A stretch of DNA of 64,000 nt, from positions 48,223 to 112,222 of the forward strand of contig PUHN01000002.1 of NCBI GenBank assembly GCA_002967695.1, written 5' to 3'. Positions 53,753 to 64,000 of this stretch are shown here, one piece after another. The notes under the pieces were generated by a model. It was given only the letters and a program-made list of their open reading frames with translations, was not told where the DNA came from and ran no database searches. Source of the stretch: Rhodobacteraceae bacterium WD3A24 (GTDB lineage: Bacteria; Pseudomonadota; Alphaproteobacteria; Rhodobacterales; Rhodobacteraceae). Position 1 is the stretch's first letter. Every line of letters begins with the position of its first letter. The position numbers and the translations under genes were made by a program.

Positions 53753-54682
53753 ATGAGCGGTTTTCTCGTTAAGCGCACCGTGCAGTCGCTGGTCACCCTG
53801 TTCGGGGTGGTCACGCTGGTCTTCTTCATCCAGCGGCTGACGGGCGATCCGGTGCTGTTGATGGTGCCCGAGGGTGCGACCGACGCCGATATCGAGGCGC
53901 TGCGCCGCTCACTCGGCTTCGACCGGCCGGTCTGGGCGCAGTATCTCGACTATCTGGGCGGGGTCCTGCAACTCGATTTCGGCCAGTCGATCGCGCGCAA
54001 CACCGATGTGCTTTCGGTCATTGCGGTGCGGCTGCCCTATACGCTGCTGCTGGCGGCCGGCGCGCTGCTGGTGGCGCTGGGGATCGGCGTGCCGCTGGGC
54101 GTGTTCATGGCGGTCAAGCGCGGAACCCTGGCCGCGCGCGCGGCGATGGCCGTGGTGCTGACCGGACAGAGCCTGCCGACTTTCTGGAGCGGGATTCTTC
54201 TGATCCTGCTTTTCGCGGTCACGCTGGGCTGGCTGCCCTCATCCGGTGCGCGCGGGGCGTCGAGCCTGATCATGCCGTCCGTCGCGCTGGGGCTGCTGTC
54301 GATGGCCACCTTTGCGCGCGTTGCGCGCACCTCGGTGCTCGACCAGCTGGGCAGGGACTACATACGCACCGCGCGCGCCAAGGGTGTGCCCATGCGCCGG
54401 ATCGTGAGCCGCCACCTGCTGCGCAACAGCTCGATTCCGGTCATCACCGTCGCCGCCCTCGAAATCGCCAACCTCATTGCCGGCGCGGTGATCGTCGAGA
54501 CGGTCTTTGCCTGGCCCGGCATCGGGCAGCTCGCGATCCAGTCGATCAATGCTCGGGACTTCCCGGTGGTGCAGGCGATCGTGCTGCTCGTGGCCTTCGC
54601 CTTCATCCTGCTCAATCTGATCGCCGATATCCTCTACAGCGTGGTGGACCCGCGCATCCGCCTTGACGGGAGCGGCACGTGA
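53753..54682 (+). CDS. Peptide-type ABC permease (DppB family)
   Basis: This 309-residue permease has six helices and the N-terminal segment TLVFFIQRLTGDPVLLMV typical of DppB. The EAA loop is DYIRTARAKGVPMRRIVSRH and the family end is ADILYSVVDPRIRL. It overlaps dppC by 4 bases. Confidence 0.92.
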   Translation: MSGFLVKRTVQSLVTLFGVVTLVFFIQRLTGDPVLLMVPEGATDADIEALRRSLGFDRPVWAQYLDYLGGVLQLDFGQSIARNTDVLSVIAVRLPYTLLLAAGALLVALGIGVPLGVFMAVKRGTLAARAAMAVVLTGQSLPTFWSGILLILLFAVTLGWLPSSGARGASSLIMPSVALGLLSMATFARVARTSVLDQLGRDYIRTARAKGVPMRRIVSRHLLRNSSIPVITVAALEIANLIAGAVIVETVFAWPGIGQLAIQSINARDFPVVQAIVLLVAFAFILLNLIADILYSVVDPRIRLDGSGT

Positions 54683-55557
54683 GCGCCCCCCTTCCCCCTC
54701 CCGCGGGCGCGTCGCGCCCGGTCCGCCGCATCGACCGGCGGCTGATTCCGGTGCTGCCGTTCATCGCGGTCTTTCTGCTCTTCGCTATCGTGGCCCTTTT
54801 CGCGCCGTGGCTGGCGCCGCAGAATCCCTACAGCCAGGATCTGCTCGGCCGGCTGCGTCCGCCGGGCGACGTGGTCCGCGGGACCGCCTATCTGCTGGGC
54901 ACCGACGAGCTGGGGCGCGACCTGCTCAGCCGCGTGATCTACGGCGCGCGGGTCTCGATGCTGGTGGCGACGCTGTCGGTCGTCGTCTCTCTGGTCATCG
55001 GGGTGGCGCTGGGAATGCTCGCCGCGCTGTTTCGCGGCGCGATCGAAATCCTGATCATGCGTATCGTGGACGTGTTCCTTTCGATTCCGCCCATATTGCT
55101 GGCGATCATCACGGTGGCCGTGCTGGGGCCGGGGCTGATAAATGTCGTTCTGGTGCTCGCGCTGACGCGGTGGCCGCGCTATGCGCGCGTCGCCTTCGGG
55201 CAGACGCTTTCACTCGTCAATCAGCCCTATGTGCGCTTCGCGCGCCACATCGGCAACTCGACGCCGCGCCTGCTGTGGCGCCACATCCTGCCCAATATCG
55301 TCGGCCCGATCACCGTGGTGGCCACGCTGGAGTTCGGCCTGATGGTGCTGTTCGAGGCGGGACTTTCCTTTCTCGGTCTGGGCGTGCAGCCGCCGATGGC
55401 AAGCTGGGGCTCGACACTCAATGTCGGCCGAAACTACGTCGCCACCGCCTGGTGGATCGCACTTTTTCCGGGGCTTTGCCTGTTCCTGCTGATCCTGTCG
55501 GTCAATCTGATCGGGGATTACCTGCGCGACCGGCTCGACCCGACATCCAAGAGGTAG
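54679..55557 (+). CDS. Peptide-type ABC permease (DppC family)
   Basis: This 292-residue permease has LFAPWLAPQNPYSQDLLGRL and LLGTDELGRDLLSRVIYGAR, the hallmark DppC segment, and the EAA loop PYVRFARHIGNSTPRLLWRH. It ends with DYLRDRLDPTSKR. Two bases separate its stop from the SDR start. Confidence 0.92.
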   Translation: MSAPLPPPAGASRPVRRIDRRLIPVLPFIAVFLLFAIVALFAPWLAPQNPYSQDLLGRLRPPGDVVRGTAYLLGTDELGRDLLSRVIYGARVSMLVATLSVVVSLVIGVALGMLAALFRGAIEILIMRIVDVFLSIPPILLAIITVAVLGPGLINVVLVLALTRWPRYARVAFGQTLSLVNQPYVRFARHIGNSTPRLLWRHILPNIVGPITVVATLEFGLMVLFEAGLSFLGLGVQPPMASWGSTLNVGRNYVATAWWIALFPGLCLFLLILSVNLIGDYLRDRLDPTSKR

Positions 55558-55559
55558 AC

Positions 55560-56354
55560 ATGACATTCGACGAGGATTTCCGCGACAGGGGCGTCGTCAT
55601 AACCGGCGCCTGCGGCGTGTTCGGCCGCTGGATCGCGCGCGCCTTTCTCGATCAGGGGGCGCGGCTGTGCCTGTCGGACAACCGCGCCGACCGGCTGGCC
55701 GAAACGGCCGCCGAGCTGGGGGCCGAGGGCGCCGAACACCTGACCCATGCCACGGAGCTGACCGACGCGGCCTCTATCGCCGCCCTTGTCGAGCAAGTGC
55801 GGGCCGAATGGGGCGCGCCCGACATCGTGATCAACAATGCCGGGGTCTATCCCTCCGGCTTTCTGCTCGACATCGATGCCGATGAATGGGACCGGATCTT
55901 CGATGTGAACACCCGCGCGCCCTTTCTCGTCGCCCAGGGCTTTGCCAGAACGATGATCGCGCAGGGTCGGGCGGGTTCGATCATAAACATCTCGTCGGGC
56001 GCGGCCCGCAAGATGCGCAAGTCGGTCGTGCCCTACTGCACGTCGAAGACGGCGCTGGACCGGCTCAGCCGGGGTCTGGCGCTGGAGTTGGCCGAATACG
56101 GCATCCGCGTCAATCTGGTCGAGCCGGGCTTCGCGGCCGGCAGCGAGGTCAGCGCATTGACGCAGGATCATGTCGAGGCGGTAACGGCGAGCATCCCGTT
56201 GGGCCGTGCGTCACGCCCCGAGGATGCGACGAACGCGATCATGTTCTTGTGCAGCGACGCGGCATCCTACATCACCGGGGCCAACCTGGCGGTGGACGGC
56301 GGCAACTCGATCGGCTCGCTGGCGGTCTACCAGTCCAAGAAAACGGCCCTGTGA
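55560..56354 (+). CDS. SDR family oxidoreductase
   Basis: This 264-residue short-chain dehydrogenase/reductase has the cofactor motif TGACGVFGRW, the NNAGVYPSG motif, the catalytic Ser in INISSGAA and the YCTSK motif (Tyr and Lys). It is probably NAD(P)-dependent and cytoplasmic. It sits between the permease and deacetylase genes in one operon, so it should act on the imported compound or its product. The substrate is not predictable. Confidence 0.88.
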   Translation: MTFDEDFRDRGVVITGACGVFGRWIARAFLDQGARLCLSDNRADRLAETAAELGAEGAEHLTHATELTDAASIAALVEQVRAEWGAPDIVINNAGVYPSGFLLDIDADEWDRIFDVNTRAPFLVAQGFARTMIAQGRAGSIINISSGAARKMRKSVVPYCTSKTALDRLSRGLALELAEYGIRVNLVEPGFAAGSEVSALTQDHVEAVTASIPLGRASRPEDATNAIMFLCSDAASYITGANLAVDGGNSIGSLAVYQSKKTAL

Positions 56355-56356
56355 CG

Positions 56357-57250
56357 ATGGCAACGGATGCGAGACCGCAGCCCTATCGCTGGCCCGACGG
56401 CTATCGCAGCGCGGCGTGCTTTACCTGCGATGTCGACGCCGAATCCCCCTACCTGTGGGAGATGCGCGACGCCATGCCCGCCATGCTGGGCCAGCTCGAG
56501 ATGCGCCGTTTCGGCCCGCGCCAGGGGCTTGGCCGGCTGCTCGACCTGCTCGACCGCCATGGGGTGAAGGGCAGTTTCTTCGTGCCCGGCGTGGTTGCCG
56601 AGATGCATGAGTGGATACTGCCCGAACTGGCCGCGCGCGGCCACGAGACGGGCCTGCACGGCTATTTCCACGAGATCGTCGCGCAATCCTCGGATGCCGA
56701 ATTCGGCGACGCGCTCGATCGCTCTCTCGAGTTGTTCGAGCGGCAAACGGGGCAAAGGCCGGCAGGCTTCCGCTCGCCGGCCTGGGAAATGACGCCGGGG
56801 ATGCTGGAGCGCCTGCGCGGGCGGGGGCTGGTCTACGACTCCTCGCTGATGGGGTTCGATCATCCCTATGAGATCGACGGTCTGGTCGAACTGCCGGTGC
56901 AATGGCTTCTCGATGACGCGATCCATTTCAAGTTTCAGGGGGGCGGGCGCGACAGGTGGCCGCCCGCGCCGCCCGAGGGCGTTCTGGACGGCTGGCTCGA
57001 GGAATGGCGGATGCTGCACGAGTGGGGCGAGATGTTTATGCTCACCGTGCATCCGTGGATTTCCGGGCGGGGTCAGCGCATCGCCATGCTCGACCGGCTG
57101 CTGTCCCGGTTGAAGGCGGCGGGCGATGTCTGGTTCGCCCGCTGCGACGAGATCGCCGCCCATCACCTGCAATCGGCCAATCGCGGGCGCGCCGCGGTGC
57201 GCGCGGATATCCCCGCCGCCATCGGCCCGCGCCGGCCCGGAGGCTCCTGA
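56357..57250 (+). CDS. Polysaccharide deacetylase-like (NodB/PuuE) hydrolase
   Basis: This 297-residue cytoplasmic hydrolase of the NodB carbohydrate esterase 4 fold carries the metal and catalytic motifs CFTCDVDAE, ETGLHGYFHE (H-xxx-H), AGFRSPAWEMT and MLTVHPWISG. The lack of a signal peptide and the motif style resemble the branch containing allantoinase PuuE and imidase-like enzymes rather than cell-wall deacetylases. GTG at 56351, overlapping the SDR stop, is an alternative start. It is followed immediately by the GGT-family gene (TGATG). Confidence 0.85.
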   Translation: MATDARPQPYRWPDGYRSAACFTCDVDAESPYLWEMRDAMPAMLGQLEMRRFGPRQGLGRLLDLLDRHGVKGSFFVPGVVAEMHEWILPELAARGHETGLHGYFHEIVAQSSDAEFGDALDRSLELFERQTGQRPAGFRSPAWEMTPGMLERLRGRGLVYDSSLMGFDHPYEIDGLVELPVQWLLDDAIHFKFQGGGRDRWPPAPPEGVLDGWLEEWRMLHEWGEMFMLTVHPWISGRGQRIAMLDRLLSRLKAAGDVWFARCDEIAAHHLQSANRGRAAVRADIPAAIGPRRPGGS

Positions 57251-58826
57251 TGAGCGCATCCACCACCACATGGAACATCACCAAGCCCGAGAAGCGCGGC
57301 CATGGCGGCGTGATCGCCGCGCAGAACGTCACCGCCGCGCAGGCCGGTGCCGACGTGCTCGCCGAGGGCGGCAACGCGATGGACGCGGCGGTGACGACGG
57401 CCTTCGCGCTGTCGGTGCTCGAACCGTGGCTCAGCGGCGTGGGCGGCGGCGGCTTTCTGCTGCACAAGGCCGCCGCGACGGGCGACATCGAGGCGCTCGA
57501 TTTCTCGCTCGTCGCGCCGGCCGCGCTCGATCCCGCGCGCTATCCGCTCGCCGCGGGTGACGACGGGGACTGGTTCGCCTGGCCCGCGGTGCGCGATGAC
57601 CGCAATCTGATCGGTTTCGAGTCAATCTGCGTGCCCGGCGCCGTCGCCGGACTGGCGGAAGGGCTGCGCCGGTATGGCAGCATCTCGCTCGAGCGCGCGC
57701 TTTCTCCGGCCATCGCGCATGCGCAGGAAGGGCTCGCGGTGGACTGGTTCACCTCGCTCGCGCTGGCGATCGACGCCGAGGGGCTGGCGCGGTTTCCCGC
57801 CTCGGCCGCGCTGTTTCTGGAGGATGGCCGGGCCCCGCGCGCCAACAGCGCGCCGGGTGCCGAATTGCCCCGCATCCAGATGCCCCGCAAGGCGGCGATG
57901 CTGCGGCGTCTGGCCGAACACGGCGCGCAGGAGTTCTATCAGGGCCGCACGGCCGAGCAACTCGTCGCCGATCTGCGCGAGGGCGGCAGCGCCATCAGCA
58001 TGGACGACATGGCCGCCTACGCGCCGGTGTGGACCGCCCCCGCACGGGGCGCCTATCGCGGCCATGACATCCACGCGAGCCCGGGGCTTTCGGGCGGCCC
58101 GTCGCTCTTGCACGCGATGGATGAACTGTCGGGCACGCTCCGGCCCGGTGCGGCGCCCGATGCGGAGTCGGCGCTGGCCTATGCCCGCGCGATCCGCAAC
58201 GCCTACGCCTACCGGCTCGAGAACATGGGCCACGCGGCGCCGGCCGCCGATCCGGGCTGTACCAGTCACCTCAGCGTGGTGGACGCGGCGGGCAATGTCG
58301 TGTCGCTGACCAACACGTTGCTGTCGCGCTTCGGCTCCAAGGTCGTCGCGCCCTCCGCCGGCATTCTGATGAACAACGGGGTGATGTGGTTTGATCCGCG
58401 TCCCGGAAAACCCAACAGCATCGTGCCGGGCGCGCGCCCGCTGACCAACATGTGCCCGCTGATTGTCGAGATGGCCGGCGGCGGAACCCTCGCCCTCGGC
58501 GCCGCTGGCGGGCGTCAGATATTTCCCGCGCTTGTCCAGATCGCCTCCTACATTCTCGACTACGACATGACGCTCGAAGAGGCGCTGCACACGCCGCGGA
58601 TCGACGCGAGCATGCCGGCCATCGTCGTCAACCAGACCGCGCCGCCGGGCTGGGCGGCCAGAATTTCCGACACCTTTCGCGTGCGCATGGACGAGGACAG
58701 CCTCTATCCGGTCAATTTCGCGGTGCCTTCCCTCGCCGCGCGCACGGGCGGGGGCGAGACGGTCGGCGCCGCGCATCCGGTCTCGCCCACCGCCGGGGCG
58801 GTCATTGCCGAGGAGGGATGCCCGAA

Positions 58827-58830
<4 letters not shown>
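57250..58830 (+). CDS. Gamma-glutamyltransferase-family Ntn hydrolase (ABC-linked)
   Basis: This 526-residue GGT-family enzyme has ADVLAEGGNAMDAAVTTAFA and SGVGGGGFLLHKA. The predicted autoprocessing Thr338 is in GCTSHLSVVDAAGNVVS, with the small-subunit segment VPGARPLTNMCPLIV. There is no signal peptide. It shares the family but little close identity with the enzyme at 41287. It overlaps the ABC ATPase gene by 4 bases. A role as amidohydrolase, for example on oxamate-like or gamma-glutamyl compounds, is plausible. Confidence 0.88.
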
Positions 58831-59827
<997 letters not shown>

Positions 59828-59831
<4 letters not shown>

Positions 59832-60856
59832 GCGGGGCGGTGACAGGGTCCGGGGAGGCGCTGCTGCGGGTGGAAGGGCTCAAGGTGCATTTCCCGATCC
59901 GCGGCGGCGTGTTCGGCCGGCCCAAACGCTGGGTCCATGCGGTGGACGATGTGTCGCTTTCGATCCGGACGGGTGAGACCGTCGCGCTTGTCGGCGAAAG
60001 CGGCTGCGGCAAGACGACCACGGGTCAGGCGGTGCTCGGGATGACCACGCCCAGCGCCGGGCGGGTTCTGTTCGACGGTGTCGATGTCCATGCCGCGCAG
60101 GGCGATGAACGCCGCATGATCCGGCGCGACATCCAGATCATCTTTCAGGATCCCTTCGCCTCGCTGAATCCGAACATGAAGGTGGGCGAGAGCATCGCCG
60201 AGCCGCTTCTGATCCACACCGACATGTCGGCGGCCGCGCGCCGCACCGAGGCCGAGAGCCTGCTGGAGCGCGTCGGCCTGCGGGCGTCCCATTACGACCG
60301 GCTGCCCGACCAGTTCTCCGGCGGCCAGCGCCAGCGCATCGTGATAGCGCGCGCGCTGGCGCTGCGGCCGCGCCTGATCGTGTGCGACGAGCCGGTCTCG
60401 GCGCTCGACGTCTCGGTGCGCTCGCAGATCATGAACCTGCTGATGGAGTTGCAGGCCGAATTCGGGCTGGCCTATCTGTTCATCTCGCACGACCTGTCGG
60501 TGGTGCGCCATCTCAGCGACTCGGTCGCGGTTATGTATCTGGGCCATATCGTCGAGGAGGGGCCCTCCGAGGCGGTCTTTTTCAACCCGACCCACCCCTA
60601 TACCGAGGCGCTGCTCAGCGCGATTCCCTATCCAGATCCGGCATATCAGGCCACGCGGCGGCGCATCGTGCTGTCGGGCGATCTGCCCGATCCTTCCGAC
60701 CCGCCCGCGGGCTGTCCGTTCGTTTCGCGCTGTCCGATCGCGCGGGGCGACTGTGCCGCCGGCCCTCCCGCGCTCGAACCGGTGGCCGGGGCGGAGCCCG
60801 CGCATACCGTCGCGTGCTTCTACCGCGGCAAGGGCGGCGCGGCCCCGGCCGGGTGA
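59828..60856 (+). CDS. Peptide-type ABC ATP-binding protein (DppF family)
   Basis: This 342-residue ATPase has Walker A LVGESGCGKTTTGQAVLG, signature FSGGQRQRIVIARALAL, Walker B LIVCDEPVSALDVS and the C-terminal cysteine region AGCPFVSRCPIARGDC. It overlaps dppD by 4 bases and is the last gene of the operon that began with the GntR regulator. Confidence 0.92.
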
Positions 60857-60865
60857 ACGCCCCGG

Positions 60866-60886
60866 CGTCGCCGCCCGGCGGCGACG
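60866..60886. terminator. Hairpin between convergent dppF-like and thiolase genes
   Basis: CGTCGCCGCC-C-GGCGGCGACG is a near-perfect inverted repeat in the 39-base gap between convergent genes. No T-run follows it, so it would be a weak or factor-aided terminator for both strands. Confidence 0.5.
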
Positions 60887-60895
60887 GGCCGGTCG

Positions 60896-62101
60896 TCAGA
60901 CCCGCTCGAGGATCATCGCGATGCCCTGGCCCACGCCGATGCACATCATGCACAGCGCATAGCGCCCGCCCGACCGCTGAAGCTGCCACGTCGCGGTCGT
61001 CACCAGCCGCGCCCCGGACATGCCCAGCGGGTGGCCCATCGCGATGGCCCCGCCATTGGGGTTCACATGCGCCGCGTCGTCGGGCAGGCCGAGATCGCGC
61101 AATACCGCAAGCGCCTGCGCGGCGAAGGCTTCGTTGAGTTCGATCAGGTCCATCTGGTCGAGGCGCATTCCGGTCCGCTCCAGAACCTTGCGCGCGGCGG
61201 GCAGGGGGCCCATGCCCATGATGCGCGGCTCCACCCCCGCGGTCGCCACGCCCAGGACGCGGGCGCGGGGTGTCAGGCCGTTGGCCTTTGCCGCCGCCTC
61301 GCTGGCCACCAGCAGCCCGGCCGCGCCGTCATTGACGCCCGAGGCGTTTCCCGGCGTCACGCTCAGATCGGGGCCGTTGACGCCCTTGAGCTTGGCGAGC
61401 TTGTCGAGGCTGGTATCGGGGCGCGGGTGTTCGTCGCGGTCGACAACGATCGCCTCGCCCCGGCGCTGCGGCACGCGCACCTCGACGATCTCGTCGGCAA
61501 ACAGCCCGGCCTCCTGGGCGGCGGCCCAGCGGGCCTGGCTGCGCGCGGCGAAGGCGTCCTGATCCTCGCGGCTGACATTGTAGTCCTCGGCCACGTTGTC
61601 GGCCGTCTCGGGCATCGAATGGGTTCCGTAGACCTCTTTCATCCTCGGGTTGACGAAGCGCCAGCCGATCGTGGTGTCATGGACCGCGTTGGCCCGGGCA
61701 AAGGCCGTCTCGGCCTTGGGCATCACGAAGGGGGCGCGGGTCATGCTCTCGACCCCGCCGGCGATGCCGAAATCGACTTCCCCCGCGCGGATGCCCCGCG
61801 CGACGATTCCCACCGCGTCCATGCCCGAGCCGCACAGCCGGTTGACCGTGCTGCCCGGAACGCCGACCGGCAATCCCGCCAGAAGTCCGGCCATGCGCGC
61901 GACATTGCGGTTGTCTTCGCCCGCCTGGTTGGCGCAGCCCATCACGATGTCGTCCACGCGCGCCCAGTCTGCCTCGGTGTTGCGCTCCATCAGCCGGGCC
62001 AGCGGCAGCGCCGCCAGATCGTCGGCCCGCACCGAGGCCAGCGCGCCGCCATAGCGGCCGATCGGGGTGCGCACGGCGTCGCAGATGAAGGCTTCGGGCA
62101 T
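60896..62101 (-). CDS. Thiolase family protein (3-oxoadipyl-CoA thiolase-like)
   Basis: This 401-residue thiolase has the nucleophile Cys90 in [12 protein letters not shown], the segment [28 protein letters not shown] with the catalytic His, and the second Cys in [10 protein letters not shown]. The N-terminus ([20 protein letters not shown]) and length are those of PcaF/PaaJ-type 3-oxoadipyl-CoA thiolases, which end the beta-ketoadipate pathway. No other pca or paa gene is in the window, so the pathway remains uncertain. Confidence 0.85.
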   Translation of the reverse strand: MPEAFICDAVRTPIGRYGGALASVRADDLAALPLARLMERNTEADWARVDDIVMGCANQAGEDNRNVARMAGLLAGLPVGVPGSTVNRLCGSGMDAVGIVARGIRAGEVDFGIAGGVESMTRAPFVMPKAETAFARANAVHDTTIGWRFVNPRMKEVYGTHSMPETADNVAEDYNVSREDQDAFAARSQARWAAAQEAGLFADEIVEVRVPQRRGEAIVVDRDEHPRPDTSLDKLAKLKGVNGPDLSVTPGNASGVNDGAAGLLVASEAAAKANGLTPRARVLGVATAGVEPRIMGMGPLPAARKVLERTGMRLDQMDLIELNEAFAAQALAVLRDLGLPDDAAHVNPNGGAIAMGHPLGMSGARLVTTATWQLQRSGGRYALCMMCIGVGQGIAMILERV

Positions 62102-62179
62102 GAAAGTTCCTCCTTGGGTCGGGGCGTGAACGCGCCCATCCTATGACCTGGTCGCGGCGAGGACCATGGCCTCGCGCGT

Positions 62180-64000
62180 TCAAAACCGTTCGAGCAGCGT
62201 CGGCAGCGCGAACAGCGGCCTGAAAAGGGGCGGGATGTCGACCCGGTTGTCCAGACGTCGGGACCGGGCGAGATATGCGTCGATCTGCGCCTCGAGCCGG
62301 CCGGCGAGGTCGGTGTCCAGCGCCACGATCCCGTTTTCGCTGTCATGCAGGAAACTGCGCTGGTTGAAATTGGTGGACGTGACGATGGCAAGCCGGCCGT
62401 CCACGATCACCAGCTTGCTGTGAAGCATGGGCAGGTCGGGGTCGTGCTCCCAGATGGCGATCCGGTCGGCGTAGCGTTCGACGAAGCGGCGGTTGAGCGG
62501 CGTGATGAAGGTGCCGGCGGGGTCGAACACCTCGATGCGCGCGACAATGGTGATGTCCACGCCGCGGTCAAGCGCGCGGTTCATCGCCGCCTCCAGCGCC
62601 GCGGGCGGATTGAGATAGGGCGTGACCAGAACGATCCGCTCGCGCGCCGCGTCGAAAAGTTCCACATAGTACCGCTCCAGCGCCTGCGCGTCGGCATAGG
62701 GTGCTGAGAGAAAATGTCGGATGCCCGATCGTGGCGCCCCGCCCCGCACCCCAAGCGAGAAGGGGCGGTGAATGTTGGTTTCGTGGTCGCGGTGCCAGAT
62801 CGAGGCCATATGCGCGGTGATGGCGCGCACGGAGTCGTCCGAAGTCACCTCGATCTCCAGATCGCGATAGCTCGCGAAGAAGGCCAGCGTGCGTGGCCCG
62901 TCCGGGTCGTAATCATGCAGTTGCGGCCAGGCCGACAGGTCGCGCGGCTCGGCAAAGACGAATCCGTCATGGATGTTGCGTCCGCCCACATGCGCGCGCG
63001 AGCGGCCGGGCTCTGGCGACAGGGTCGCGAACAGCTTGACGTGGTTGGTGCGGTGGATGCTGTCGACGGCCTCGCCCAGCGCCCCGAAGCCCGGGGGCTC
63101 CCAACGGAAATTCTGTATCTGGACGTTGGGAAAATCCGCCGCGAGGCTCTCGACGAGGGCGCGGTCCCGCCTCAGCATGAGGCTGTCGGTGACCAGGATG
63201 CGGATAGTGGCGCCGCGCGCCGCGTGATGACGCAGCATCCGCACCAGTACCTGGCCGGCGAAGTCGGCGCGCACATGCAGATAGGAGACATAGATCAGAT
63301 CGAGTGCGGGCGCGTTCGAGAAATCCAGCGGCATGAAGGGGTTGCCGGCGTCGAAGGCCGCCTCGGGCAGCCGCGTGCCCGTGAGCGCCTCGACCTTGGC
63401 GTTGAAGGCGTCGCGACTCTCGGAGAGGAGGGTCGTGCGGCCTTGCGGGAGAACGCAGGTTTGCGACAACCAGCGATCGGAAAAGAACACCTGTTCGAGC
63501 GGGTCGGGCGTCGCGGGCACGGCGCAGAGGTCATAGCGCGAGTCGTGCGCGGCGAGCTCCGGAGCCGCGGTTTCCTCCCGTTCGAGCAGTTGCACGCGGC
63601 TCGGCTGCCCCGCCGCGTCGATCGAGAGGGCGCAGCGGTCGGTGCCTGGTGGAATGACGAGCCGCGTGCGTCCATCCTGGCGTCGTGGAAGGGGAAAACC
63701 GAAATTCTCGCCGGCATCATGGCTGTAGCGCCCGGCATCGGCGCGATGCAGGCGCACCGGCCCGTCGCAGCGCGCCTCGATCTCAAGGTCGGTTTGCGCG
63801 ATGTTGTGCACGAACACCGTCGTCTCGTAAGCCTGCAAGCCCGAAAACCGGAAGGGCGGCGCTTGCGGCGCCGGCCCGTCCCGGTCGAGATAGAGATGCG
63901 CATGAGCGGCCCGCCAGCGCCCCGAAAACCGCTGCGGCCCGCGCGGCGCCGGGGGGGCGGCGGCGATCCGGCCGCCGTCAAGCGGCGCGGCGGCGGCCCG
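62180..64000 (-). CDS. Phospholipase D-like protein (5' end outside window)
   Basis: This PLD-superfamily hydrolase or transferase has two HKD-type motifs. The first is TNHVKLFATL with GGRNIHDG, and the second is MLHSKLVIVDGRLAIVTSTN. The order and spacing resemble cardiolipin synthase-like proteins. The frame is open to base 64000, with protein-like sequence (RFSGRWRAAHAHLYLDRDG) before the only candidate start (TTG at 63838), so the true start is probably beyond the edge. The N-terminal 180 residues are not recognised. Confidence 0.8.
   Translation of the reverse strand, partial: RAAAAPLDGGRIAAAPPAPRGPQRFSGRWRAAHAHLYLDRDGPAPQAPPFRFSGLQAYETTVFVHNIAQTDLEIEARCDGPVRLHRADAGRYSHDAGENFGFPLPRRQDGRTRLVIPPGTDRCALSIDAAGQPSRVQLLEREETAAPELAAHDSRYDLCAVPATPDPLEQVFFSDRWLSQTCVLPQGRTTLLSESRDAFNAKVEALTGTRLPEAAFDAGNPFMPLDFSNAPALDLIYVSYLHVRADFAGQVLVRMLRHHAARGATIRILVTDSLMLRRDRALVESLAADFPNVQIQNFRWEPPGFGALGEAVDSIHRTNHVKLFATLSPEPGRSRAHVGGRNIHDGFVFAEPRDLSAWPQLHDYDPDGPRTLAFFASYRDLEIEVTSDDSVRAITAHMASIWHRDHETNIHRPFSLGVRGGAPRSGIRHFLSAPYADAQALERYYVELFDAARERIVLVTPYLNPPAALEAAMNRALDRGVDITIVARIEVFDPAGTFITPLNRRFVERYADRIAIWEHDPDLPMLHSKLVIVDGRLAIVTSTNFNQRSFLHDSENGIVALDTDLAGRLEAQIDAYLARSRRLDNRVDIPPLFRPLFALPTLLERF

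Overview
The window is 64 kb of GC-rich DNA. It most likely comes from an alphaproteobacterium of the Rhodobacterales (Paracoccaceae or Roseobacter relatives). This rests on several features: the ubiA-rsmE-gshA neighbourhood, two tripartite tricarboxylate transporter (TTT) loci, a membrane-bound ferritin MbfA, a Sit-type manganese transporter with a Fur/Mur-like site, phage genes related to the gene transfer agent, and dense operons with 1-20 base overlaps. No rRNA, tRNA or CRISPR array was found.

Layout. 1-4957: a truncated RpiR regulator faces a TTT solute operon that contains an unusual cytoplasmic BMP-domain protein. 5365-11966: an iron region with a siderophore ABC importer, its binding protein, a siderophore-interacting reductase, a membrane nuclease and the iron exporter MbfA. 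12000-22440: a decayed accessory island. It holds an unrecognised 665-residue protein with faint replication-initiator resemblance, two copies of the same IS630 end flanking small secreted proteins, an IS481 fragment, and a prophage fossil (portal, holin-like protein, nested spanin pair, DUF2163 protein, tail fragments) whose genes are joined at deletion scars. 22700-29060: an MFS transporter, an XRE-SulP-winged helix operon, a Spy-like periplasmic protein facing a Crp/Fnr-type regulator, and a coiled-coil membrane protein.

29146-34893 is more core-like: an OmpA-type protein, ubiA, rsmE and gshA. 34932-37178 is a compact mercury resistance module (merR, merF, merA) with a recognisable MerR-type promoter. 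37280-42882 is a LysR-controlled TTT operon ending in a gamma-glutamyltransferase-family hydrolase. 42996-47481 encodes a two-gene polysaccharide synthase (membrane fusion protein plus cellulose-synthase-like GT2 with a degenerate PilZ-like tail) convergent with an output-less extracellular sensor. 47582-51144 is the sitABCD-type Mn/Fe importer. 51359-60856 is one long GntR-led operon: dipeptide-type ABC importer, SDR dehydrogenase, NodB/PuuE-like deacetylase and a second gamma-glutamyltransferase-family enzyme. The window ends with a 3-oxoadipyl-CoA-type thiolase and a truncated phospholipase D-like protein.

The most interesting themes are two unrelated import systems each tied to its own Ntn-hydrolase, a possible unrecognised catabolic pathway in the GntR operon, the BMP protein without a signal peptide in the first TTT operon, the compact polysaccharide synthase, and the island around the unknown 665-residue protein.
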